Assembly (NCBI GenBank): GCA_028692875.1
Contig: JAQUWL010000013.1
Span: 1 to 56,156, forward strand
DNA from: Sulfurospirillaceae bacterium
Lineage (GTDB): Bacteria > Campylobacterota > Campylobacteria > Campylobacterales > Sulfurospirillaceae
Length of the DNA stretch: 56,156 nt
Direction: 5' to 3'
Positions within the stretch are counted from its first letter, which is position 1. Every line of letters begins with the position of its first letter. Position numbers and translations under genes: made by a program. The notes below the pieces were generated by a model. It worked only from the letters and a program-made list of their open reading frames with translations, had not been told where the DNA came from and made no database searches. Shown piece after piece: positions 23,594 through 31,156 of the stretch.

Positions 23594-24673
23594 GTGATAC
23601 TTCTAGGAAGTACAGGCTCTATCGGTGTTAATGCCCTACATGTAGCTTCTCGTTACGGCTTACATGTAGAGGCACTAAGTGCTGGAAAAAACATAAAACT
23701 TTTAAATGAACAGATAGAGATTTTTCGACCAAAATATGTCTGCATTGAAGATAAAAACTCTGCGTCTTTAGTAAAGCACGAGCATGTTTTTTTTGGTAAA
23801 GAGGGACTACTTGAGATGCTTAATCTTGCCAAAAGCGAGATGGTTGTTAACGCTTTGGTCGGCTTTGCTGGACTTGCTCCAACGATAGAAACATTAAGGC
23901 TTGGCAAAAAATTGGCTCTTGCAAACAAAGAGTCTTTAGTTACTGCGGGGCACCTATTGGATGCTTCTAAAATCATTCCTATCGATAGTGAACACTTTGG
24001 ATTGTGGTATCTTTTGGGAGAGCGAAAAGTCTCTAAGATGACCATCACTGCAAGTGGCGGAGCGTTTAGAGATACGCCTTTGGAAAGACTGCCTTTTATG
24101 ACACCAGAGGAGGCACTTAAGCATCCAAATTGGAGTATGGGCAGAAAAATCACAATAGATAGCGCCACAATGACCAATAAAATTTTTGAGCTTTTGGAAG
24201 CAAGATGGCTTTTTGGATGCTCAACACTAGATGCCATAGTTGAAACTAAATCCATCATTCACGCACTTATAGATTATGAAGATGGAAGCACGACAGCACA
24301 TATCGCAAATGCTGATATGAAACTACCCATAGCTTTTGCGCTTTTGGGCAAAGTTGAAGATACTGTCTTGCCACATGTAAATTTATGCGACGTTGGGTCG
24401 TTGAGCTTTAAAAAGATAGACCCAAATCGATATCCCATTTGGGAGCTGAAAGAGGATATCTTGCAAAATCCACATTTGGGCGTAGTGCTTAATGCTGCCA
24501 ACGAGATAGGCATAGCCAAATTTTTTGAGAAAGAGATAAATATCTGCCAAATTGCAGAGCTTTCAAAGTGTGCGTATAAATATTTTTCAAAGCTCAAACC
24601 AGCTTCCCTTGATGAGGTGTTTGCTGTCGATAAAGAGGTAAGAGCGTATTGCCAGAGTTTAAAATTATCATAA
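23594..24673 (+). CDS. dxr: 1-deoxy-D-xylulose 5-phosphate reductoisomerase
   Basis: 359 residues. Dxr makes 2-C-methyl-D-erythritol 4-phosphate, the second step of the non-mevalonate isoprenoid pathway. Visible motifs are MILLGSTGSIGVNA (NADPH site), LANKESLVTAG, PIDSEHFGL, TASGGAFRD and NWSMGRKITIDSATM with the metal and substrate residues. Start is GTG at 23594, 1 nt after the cdsA stop. TACATGTA occurs twice in the first 80 bases of the gene, reading LHV both times (ALHVAS, GLHVEA). Confidence 0.95.
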   Translation: MILLGSTGSIGVNALHVASRYGLHVEALSAGKNIKLLNEQIEIFRPKYVCIEDKNSASLVKHEHVFFGKEGLLEMLNLAKSEMVVNALVGFAGLAPTIETLRLGKKLALANKESLVTAGHLLDASKIIPIDSEHFGLWYLLGERKVSKMTITASGGAFRDTPLERLPFMTPEEALKHPNWSMGRKITIDSATMTNKIFELLEARWLFGCSTLDAIVETKSIIHALIDYEDGSTTAHIANADMKLPIAFALLGKVEDTVLPHVNLCDVGSLSFKKIDPNRYPIWELKEDILQNPHLGVVLNAANEIGIAKFFEKEINICQIAELSKCAYKYFSKLKPASLDEVFAVDKEVRAYCQSLKLS

Positions 24674-24679
24674 AGGGCT

Positions 24680-25930
24680 ATGATGCAAAAGACGGATTAT
24701 AGGTTTCGCCTAAAGGACAGTATTATTGGATTTCAGTTTTTATTTGTTGCTTTTGGTGCACTAGTTTTAGTTCCTATTTTAACGGGGCTTGACCCAAATG
24801 TGGCACTATTTACAGCAGGCTTGGGAACGTTGGTTTTTCAGCTGGTCAATCGCAAAACAGTACCGCCTATATTTTTGGCATCTTCTTTTGCTTTTATTGC
24901 TCCGATTATCTATGGAGTTAAAACGTGGGGCATAGCAGGAACTATGAGCGGTCTTGTTGCAGCAGGTCTTTTTTATGTAGTGTTAAGTTTGATTGTTCGA
25001 GTTCGTGGAAGTGATTTTTTACATAAAATTTTACCGGCGGTAGTAGTCGGACCAGTTATTATGATTATTGGTTTGATTTTATCACCAGTAGCAGTCAATA
25101 TGGCTATGGGCAAAACGGGCGATGGCTCATTGGAGCTTGTGCCACTTCAAAGTGCTTTGACTATATCTTTTAGTGCGTTAATAGTTACGCTTTTGGTTAC
25201 GCTTTTAGGAAAGGGTGTTTTTAGATTATTGCCGATTTTGTGTGGCGTAATCGCAGGATATTTTGTAGCTATGGGATTTGGAATTGTGAGTTTTGATGCT
25301 GTGGCAAATGCACCTTGGTTTGCTATGCCTACTTTTGTTTTTCCAGAGTTTAATATGGAGGCTATCATCTATATCGTGCCTATTGCCATAGCACCAGCGG
25401 TTGAGCATATCGGCGATATGTTGGCGATTAGTAATGTTACAAAGAAAAACTATCTTGAAGAGCCCGGATTGAAAAACACACTATTGGGCGATGGTTTGGC
25501 GACAAGTGTTGCTTCATTTTTGGGAGGTCCACCAAATACAACATACTCCGAGGTAACGGGTGCAGTTACGATTACCAAAGCGTACAATCCTGCCATTATG
25601 ACGTGGGCGGCGATTTTTGCAATACTTTTGGCGTTTGTTGGAAAGTTGGGAGCATTTTTATCTACCATCCCCTCTCCTGTTATGGGTGGCATACTTTTGC
25701 TACTTTTTGGCATCATCGCATCTATCGGTATTGAGACTTTGATTAAAGAAAAGGTCGATATGGCAGACCCTAGAAATATGATTATTGTTTCGATTATTTT
25801 GGTTTTTGCTATTGGTGGTATGAAGTTTGATTTAGGTGGAGTTGCATTTAGTGGCATAGGATTGGGCGCGATTGTTGGTATATTTTTAAATCTCGTTTTG
25901 CCAAAAACAAGGCATTTTGACGGATATTAG
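24680..25930 (+). CDS. uraA: uracil/xanthine permease family (NCS2) transporter
   Basis: 416 residues with about 12-14 hydrophobic segments. Family features include FGALVLVPILTGLDPNVALF, the substrate-region Glu in APAVEHIGDMLAIS, and GGPPNTTYSEVTGAV, which match the UraA-type uracil:proton symporter. A xanthine or other base as substrate cannot be excluded. The gene lies 6 nt after dxr and 11 nt before an amino-acid symporter gene. Confidence 0.88.
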   Translation: MMQKTDYRFRLKDSIIGFQFLFVAFGALVLVPILTGLDPNVALFTAGLGTLVFQLVNRKTVPPIFLASSFAFIAPIIYGVKTWGIAGTMSGLVAAGLFYVVLSLIVRVRGSDFLHKILPAVVVGPVIMIIGLILSPVAVNMAMGKTGDGSLELVPLQSALTISFSALIVTLLVTLLGKGVFRLLPILCGVIAGYFVAMGFGIVSFDAVANAPWFAMPTFVFPEFNMEAIIYIVPIAIAPAVEHIGDMLAISNVTKKNYLEEPGLKNTLLGDGLATSVASFLGGPPNTTYSEVTGAVTITKAYNPAIMTWAAIFAILLAFVGKLGAFLSTIPSPVMGGILLLLFGIIASIGIETLIKEKVDMADPRNMIIVSIILVFAIGGMKFDLGGVAFSGIGLGAIVGIFLNLVLPKTRHFDGY

Positions 25931-25941
25931 GAGAAGAAAAG

Positions 25942-27273
25942 ATGAGTACGATTGAGAGTGTGATATCGGCTATTTCATCGTTTGTGTGGGGCCCGCCTAT
26001 GTTGATTTTGCTGGTGGGAACGGGAGTTTATTTAACGATTTTATTAAAAGGTATGCAATTTTGGGCATTGCCATACGCACTTAAATTGATTTTTAGAACT
26101 GATGTTGAAGGAGAGGGCGAGATAAGCCATTTTGCAGCTCTTATGACAGCTCTTGCGGCAACGGTTGGTATCGGCAATATCGTAGGAGTTGCAACTGCCA
26201 TCACGTTAGGAGGACCAGGAGCGGTTTTTTGGATGTGGATGACAGGACTTGTGGGTATGGCGACAAAGTATTCCGAGGCAGTTTTGGCAGTCAAATATCG
26301 TCAAGAGGGACAGTTTGGTATGAAGGGCGGACCGATGTATTATCTAAGCTACGGTGCCAATATGCCAAAGCTAGGCATGGCATTTGCTATATTTACGGCA
26401 TGTGCGGCTTTTGGTATCGGAAATATGACCCAATCAAACGCTGTTTCTGAAATCCTATCTTCACAACTTTCTATCCCAACATGGGTAACAGGCTTGACTC
26501 TTTTGGTGCTAACTGGCATTGTGGTTTTGGGTGGCATCAAATCTATCGCAAGATTTACTTCTATTTTGGTTCCTTTTATGATTGTGGCGTATGTCTGCGT
26601 TGCTTTGGCTATTTTGATTATAAACTACGATAAGGTAGGTTCGGCCTTTTCGCTTATTTTTTACCATGCGTTTAATCCTATAGCAGCAGGCGGTGGATTT
26701 GTTGGAGCAACCATTGCTGCAGCTATGCGTTATGGAGTTGCACGCGGCGTTTTTTCTAACGAGTCAGGTCTTGGCTCTTCTCCTATCGCCGCAGCTGCCG
26801 CAAAAACAGATGACCCTGTAAAACAAGCGTTAGTAAGTATGACGCAGACTTTTATCGACACATTGGTGGTGTGTACGATGACCGCTCTTATCATTCTTGT
26901 CTCTCCTTTTTGGCAACAAGGCGTAAGTGCTGGTGTGCTTACAATGCAAAGTTTTGCACTTTATTTGGGCGATTTGGGAACTTATGTGGTTTTGGCTTCA
27001 ACCGTGCTTTTTGCATTTTCGACCATTTTAGGATGGAGTTATTATGGTGAGAAGGCGTTTGAGTTTATCTTTGGAGAAAAATTTGTTAGACTTTACAGAG
27101 TCGCTTTTGTCTGCATGGTGGCAGTTGGTGCGATGTTAAAGCTAGAGTTTGTGTGGAATTTTTCAGACATGATGAATGGCATGATGGCTATCCCAAATCT
27201 TATCGCACTTTTACTTCTTTCTAAGATTATAAAAAGTGAAACAGATAAGCATTTTTCAATGCTGAAAAACTAA
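25942..27273 (+). CDS. AGCS-family sodium:alanine (glycine) symporter
   Basis: 443 residues with ~10 membrane segments. The AGCS signature is seen in ALAATVGIGNIVGVATAITL, GGPGAVFWMWMTGLVGMATK and GGPMYYLS; the second half has GVFSNESGLGSSPIAAAAAK, a well conserved Na+/substrate region. It imports alanine or glycine with sodium across the inner membrane. GGAG lies before the ATG. Confidence 0.92.
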   Translation: MSTIESVISAISSFVWGPPMLILLVGTGVYLTILLKGMQFWALPYALKLIFRTDVEGEGEISHFAALMTALAATVGIGNIVGVATAITLGGPGAVFWMWMTGLVGMATKYSEAVLAVKYRQEGQFGMKGGPMYYLSYGANMPKLGMAFAIFTACAAFGIGNMTQSNAVSEILSSQLSIPTWVTGLTLLVLTGIVVLGGIKSIARFTSILVPFMIVAYVCVALAILIINYDKVGSAFSLIFYHAFNPIAAGGGFVGATIAAAMRYGVARGVFSNESGLGSSPIAAAAAKTDDPVKQALVSMTQTFIDTLVVCTMTALIILVSPFWQQGVSAGVLTMQSFALYLGDLGTYVVLASTVLFAFSTILGWSYYGEKAFEFIFGEKFVRLYRVAFVCMVAVGAMLKLEFVWNFSDMMNGMMAIPNLIALLLLSKIIKSETDKHFSMLKN

Positions 27274-27291
27274 TCAAGAAGAGGGCGGAGA

Positions 27292-28413
27292 GTGTCTAGA
27301 ATTATTTTTGTGAGTGTTGCCATCCTTGTTCTTATCTTTATGAACACCTATGCTTATCAGCGTTTTATCGCTCGGTTGGAGCTTTTAAATATCTACAAAC
27401 GTCTTCTTAAGTGGCTGATGATACTGATGACTTTGTGTGAGATTGGATATACTTTAATGCTTCAATCCGACACTCTTAACCTAACTCTTTATACACTTTT
27501 TTCTTCGTTTGTTGGTGTCTCTTTTATGCTTTTTTGTGTTGCATTGATTTACGATATTTTTCATACACCTTTGCACAAAATTCCCTTTGATGCCTCTCGA
27601 AGACTGATGTTGAAGATGTTGCTGGATGTTGTTATGTTGGGACTTGCTTTTTCGTATATCTTAAGAGGTTTTATCAATGGCAAAAAAGCACCTGTGCTCA
27701 ACGAGGTCGAGATATTTATAGAGGGGCTTAGCAAAGAGTTTGTTATGGTACAAATAAGTGATGTACATGTAGGAAAAACTTTGGGCAAAGACTTTTTGGC
27801 TGGCGTGGTTGATGAGATAAATAAAAATGATGCGGATTTGGTAGTTATAACTGGCGATTTGGCTGATGTGAAGGCGAGTCAAGCCGGCGGTATGCTTGAG
27901 AGTCTAAGCCAGATAAACGCACGATTTGGAACATATTTTGTACCCGGAAATCACGAGTATTTTTATGGCGTCAAAGATATGATGGAGTATTTAGAATATT
28001 TGGGTGTAAATGTGTTGTTCAACCGCTCAATGTTGATAGATGACTCTTTTTATTTAGCAGGAGTTGGGGATTTGGCAGGCAGACGCTTTAAGATGTTTGA
28101 ACCAGATTTAAAAAAAGCCCTTGCTCAAACAAAAGATAGTTTGCCTACTATTTTGCTTTCTCATCAACCTAAAATCGCCAAAGAGTTGAAAAATGAAAGA
28201 GTTGATTTGGTTGTTAGTGGTCATACTCACGGAGGGCAGATTTTCCCGTTTGGGTTGTTAGTGCTTTTGGATCAGCCATATCTTAGTGGTTTGTATCAAC
28301 ATTCGCCCAAAACTCAGATATTTGTGAGTAATGGAGTGGGATATTGGGGACCGCCAGTAAGAGTTTTGGCACAGAGCGAAATCGTAAAAATAAGATTAAA
28401 ACCAAAACCATGA
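27292..28413 (+). CDS. membrane-anchored calcineurin-like phosphoesterase (YkuE-like)
   Basis: 373 residues starting with GTG at 27292 (GGAG close by). Four hydrophobic helices occupy ~1-125. The catalytic domain then shows the binuclear-metal motifs in order: MVQISDVHVGK, VVITGDLADV, FVPGNHEYF, ILLSHQPKI and VVSGHTHGGQIFPFG. YkuE-type enzymes act on lipid-linked or UDP-linked phosphoesters at the membrane. The last codon overlaps the next gene start by ATGA. Confidence 0.88.
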   Translation: MSRIIFVSVAILVLIFMNTYAYQRFIARLELLNIYKRLLKWLMILMTLCEIGYTLMLQSDTLNLTLYTLFSSFVGVSFMLFCVALIYDIFHTPLHKIPFDASRRLMLKMLLDVVMLGLAFSYILRGFINGKKAPVLNEVEIFIEGLSKEFVMVQISDVHVGKTLGKDFLAGVVDEINKNDADLVVITGDLADVKASQAGGMLESLSQINARFGTYFVPGNHEYFYGVKDMMEYLEYLGVNVLFNRSMLIDDSFYLAGVGDLAGRRFKMFEPDLKKALAQTKDSLPTILLSHQPKIAKELKNERVDLVVSGHTHGGQIFPFGLLVLLDQPYLSGLYQHSPKTQIFVSNGVGYWGPPVRVLAQSEIVKIRLKPKP

Positions 28414-28943
28414 GATACGTTTTTATAGTAGTTGCCTTCCTATTTTTAGGGTGTGCACCAAAGTATGACGCTTTACATGTAAGACAGAGTAAGGTAGATA
28501 CTTTAACGGAAGATATTTTGATGTTATCCTCTAGTATAGATGCAAATGAGGCAAGAGTTTTGGCAAATGAAGCTATCAATTTTCCAATAATTTTGGCTCA
28601 AAAATATGACTTAGTTTCGCCTCCAACTTTTCACAATTTTTTGATTAACGCTGGTATAAAAGAGCGTGGACTTTGTTATCAATGGAGCGAGGATTTGATA
28701 ACACAACTTAAAAAGCATCATTTTAAAACGATTGATTTGCGTTGGGGTGTAGCAAATGCAAAAGAGTTTGATGAGCACAACAGCGTTGTGGTAACACCTA
28801 AAAATGAGGATTTTAACAAAGGACTACTGCTTGATCCGTGGCGAGATTCTTCACGCATTTATTGGACTATGGTGTCACGAGATAGCGAGTATAGGTGGAG
28901 CGAAAACTTACAGCGAAGTCGCTATTTTGGAACCATCAAGTAG
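28410..28943 (+). CDS. lipoprotein with Cys-His-Asp pattern (papain/transglutaminase-like)
   Basis: 177 residues. A lipobox LFLGC gives Cys15 as the lipidated residue. Later RGLCYQWSEDL (Cys89), DEHNSVVVTP (His123) and GLLLDPWRDS (Asp142) are spaced and ordered as in transglutaminase-like/C39 cysteine-protease folds, where Cys starts a helix, His starts a strand and Asp the next strand. Enzyme activity is inference only. A longer frame starts at 28344 but overlaps the phosphoesterase by 70 nt; ATG at 28410 gives a normal signal peptide. Confidence 0.78.
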   Translation: MRYVFIVVAFLFLGCAPKYDALHVRQSKVDTLTEDILMLSSSIDANEARVLANEAINFPIILAQKYDLVSPPTFHNFLINAGIKERGLCYQWSEDLITQLKKHHFKTIDLRWGVANAKEFDEHNSVVVTPKNEDFNKGLLLDPWRDSSRIYWTMVSRDSEYRWSENLQRSRYFGTIK

Positions 28944-29507
28944 CTACTTTTTCTCTAAAATAATCCTAATAACACTTGCTTTTTTGCCATCTTTTAAAAA
29001 TATAACCTCTTGAGATAATTTATGGACAACAAAAGGGAGGTTTTTTATATTGTCACTAGTGTTTTTCAAGCCATAGAGCCTGTCTTCCTCAATAGGTCCG
29101 CCACTTTTGTAGTGCGGCTGACTTTCACTAAAAAACTCTCCAATAAAAAGCCCACCCTTTGAAAGAGATGTGTAGATTTTTTCAAACATAATGGTTTGCT
29201 CTTCTTTTGCTATCTGAAAAAAAGCCGAAACTATCGTTCCATAGCAATTTTCACACGGCGTCCAATAAGTTATAAATGTGTGTCTGATGGCTATATCTTT
29301 ATATATCTCTTGTGCTTTTCGCATAAGTTCGCACAATACCTCTGCCGAGTCATCAAGTACCTCGATTTGAAGTCCAAGCTCTGCAAAAAAAATAGCCTCA
29401 GCACCATCTTTCCCCTTACCTAAACACAAGAGAGATTTGTTGGTGTCTATCAATTGCAAATGAGAATTTATAAAATCACTCATCATATTATTTGTCAAAT
29501 TTTGCAT
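28944..29507 (-). CDS. class I SAM-dependent methyltransferase
   Basis: About 187 residues from the ATG at 29507 (a TTG at 29525 would add six). SAM-binding motif I is LLCLGKGKDGAEAIFFAELG, followed by LQIEVLDDSAEVL with the acidic residue of motif II; later IVSAFFQIAKEE and LSKGGLFIGEFF match motifs post-I and IV of TehB/TPMT-like methyltransferases. Substrate unknown; TehB-like members act on tellurite or thiols. It is convergent with the lipoprotein gene, with no spacer between the two stop codons. Confidence 0.75.
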   Translation of the reverse strand: MQNLTNNMMSDFINSHLQLIDTNKSLLCLGKGKDGAEAIFFAELGLQIEVLDDSAEVLCELMRKAQEIYKDIAIRHTFITYWTPCENCYGTIVSAFFQIAKEEQTIMFEKIYTSLSKGGLFIGEFFSESQPHYKSGGPIEEDRLYGLKNTSDNIKNLPFVVHKLSQEVIFLKDGKKASVIRIILEKK

Positions 29508-29628
29508 AAAATTATTGTAACACAAGTTTTGTGTAAAAAATATTTAATCTTTACATGTAGTTATGCCAAATCAAGAGTTTGTTTTTTTGCAATGGGTACA
29601 ATAAGAAAAATGATACAAAGGGGTATTT

Positions 29629-30225
29629 ATGCGTTATCCAGATTTTTTTGATACGGTTGAGTCGATTGTGGTTAAAGATGAGTTGTCTGCTATTTTAGGG
29701 GCTTTTGAAGATGGCATTATAGAGTTTACTTATCTTGATATCGTTAAAAGCGCAGGGCATAGTTGTCCTACTATCGCAGGAGCTTACTTGTGTGCAAGAG
29801 AAGGACTTAAGGCACTTTTTGGTAAAAATACGCCTGTTAGAGGCGAGATAAATGTCTTTTTTAAAAATGCTCAAAACGAAGGTGTGACAGGCGTTATCGC
29901 AAATGTTTTCTCGCAAATCACAGGAGCTACGAGCGATTGGGGTTTTAAGGGTTTGGGCGGAGAGTTTGATAGAAGATTTTTGTTGCATTTTAACAGCGAC
30001 ATACCTTTACATGTAAGGATTTCAAAGGCAAACAAACAAGAATACGTAGATATTGATTACAATCCAAATGCTATATCATCAAATCCAAAACTTCAACCTC
30101 TTATGCAAAAGGTTTTATCCAAACAAGCAGATGAGAGTGAAAAAGTTTTATTTAGTGAACTTTGGCAAGAAAAAGTAAAGATAATTTTAGAAAATTCTGA
30201 TAAAGTACTGCTTGTAAAAAAATAG
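29629..30225 (+). CDS. FmdE-domain protein
   Basis: 198 residues. The N-terminal segment SAGHSCPTIAGAYLCAREGL carries the Cys/His of the FmdE metal-binding motif, with GVTGVIANVFSQITGATSDW and GLGGEFDRRFLLHF later. In methanogens FmdE is linked to formylmethanofuran dehydrogenase, but stand-alone bacterial FmdE proteins have no settled role and may move metal to molybdoenzymes. AAGGGG precedes the ATG and TACAAT at 29597-29602 may be the -10. The next gene starts 17 nt later. Confidence 0.75.
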   Translation: MRYPDFFDTVESIVVKDELSAILGAFEDGIIEFTYLDIVKSAGHSCPTIAGAYLCAREGLKALFGKNTPVRGEINVFFKNAQNEGVTGVIANVFSQITGATSDWGFKGLGGEFDRRFLLHFNSDIPLHVRISKANKQEYVDIDYNPNAISSNPKLQPLMQKVLSKQADESEKVLFSELWQEKVKIILENSDKVLLVKK

Positions 30226-30242
30226 TTTTAAAAGGCAGTTTT

Positions 30243-31052
30243 TTGGTAAGGCTTAAAGAGAAAAATATCATCAAGTGGGTTGTCTTGTTGCCTGTTGTTG
30301 GTATTTTAATTACTTTTGCTGTTCTTATGGCACTTTTTATCACAAGTGAGCTAGATAGTTACTCAAAGTCAATCGAAATTCTCAAAAGCGAGTATCTAAA
30401 AACATCCAAAAACCAATCAAGAGAGCGTATTGAAAAGGTTGTATCTTACATCAAATCTAGTGTTGAATTTTCCAAAAAGCGCTCCAAAGAAGAGGCGAAA
30501 AACATCATAGATTTGGGATATGATATGATAGGTGACATATATAGTGAAAACAGAGATTTGCCTAAAGAGAAGATTTTTGAAAAGATACGAGAGAAAATAT
30601 ATCATGTGCGTTTTTTTGAAAATCTTAGTGGTTACTATTTCATCTATGACATGCAAGGCAAACTTATTGCACACCCAATGTCTCCCTCATTGGAGGGGAG
30701 TTCTTTTTTGGGTTTCAAAGATGCAAGAGGTAAAGAGCTTATCAAGGATGCTGTTGAGGCACTCAAAAAAGATAGTAGTGTTTTTTCTGAATGGTATTGG
30801 AAAAACCCAAAAGATAAAGAGCCACGAAAGAAGATGGGCTATGTACGTCTTTTTGAGCCATTAGGGATATTTATAGGCAGTGCAAGATATGAAGACGATA
30901 TTCTTGATATTGTTAAAAAAGAGGCTCAAAAAATTCTTATGGACGCACGCTATGATGCCCTAGGATATGTTTTTGCATGTGATTATGATGGAAAGATTGT
31001 CGCACATAAAGACCATTCGCTTGTGGGTTTTCACAGTGGAATAGCAAGATAG
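30243..31052 (+). CDS. double-Cache sensor half of a frameshifted GGDEF-EAL protein
   Basis: 269 residues from TTG. A transmembrane helix (~12-35) leads into a Cache_2-type periplasmic sensor: SGYYFIYDMQGKLIAHP, GYVRLFEPLGIFIGSARYED and DALGYVFACDYDGKIVAHKD, the start of the second Cache unit. The frame then ends at a TAG (31050). The same protein continues in the -1 frame with WNSKIEDRFIIQEIIENAR, so this is the first part of a ~959-residue protein. Without the continuation it would be a membrane sensor lacking output domains. Confidence 0.8.
   Translation: MVRLKEKNIIKWVVLLPVVGILITFAVLMALFITSELDSYSKSIEILKSEYLKTSKNQSRERIEKVVSYIKSSVEFSKKRSKEEAKNIIDLGYDMIGDIYSENRDLPKEKIFEKIREKIYHVRFFENLSGYYFIYDMQGKLIAHPMSPSLEGSSFLGFKDARGKELIKDAVEALKKDSSVFSEWYWKNPKDKEPRKKMGYVRLFEPLGIFIGSARYEDDILDIVKKEAQKILMDARYDALGYVFACDYDGKIVAHKDHSLVGFHSGIAR
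31025..31031 (+). other. -1 frame transition on slippery heptamer G GGT TTT
   Basis: At the point where the open frame changes, the zero-frame codons GTG GGT TTT contain G-GGT-TTT, a perfect X-XXY-YYZ slippery heptamer with Z = T. Slipping back one base would read on into TCA CAG TGG AAT and restore the full sensor-PAS-GGDEF-EAL protein. The zero-frame stop is 19 nt downstream. A plain one-base deletion in the T run (TTTTT to TTTT) would look identical. Confidence 0.7.
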
Positions 31053-31156
31053 AAGATCGCTTTATTATTCAAGAGATCATAGAGAACGCTAGAAAAAATC
31101 CTGAGGGAAGTTTTTTAAGGTATAAAAACTACGATTATCAAGATGGTAATAAAATT

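Noticed and set aside
27561-27882. Small minus-strand frames inside the phosphoesterase gene
   Set aside because: Overlap a clear metalloenzyme gene and carry no recognisable motifs.
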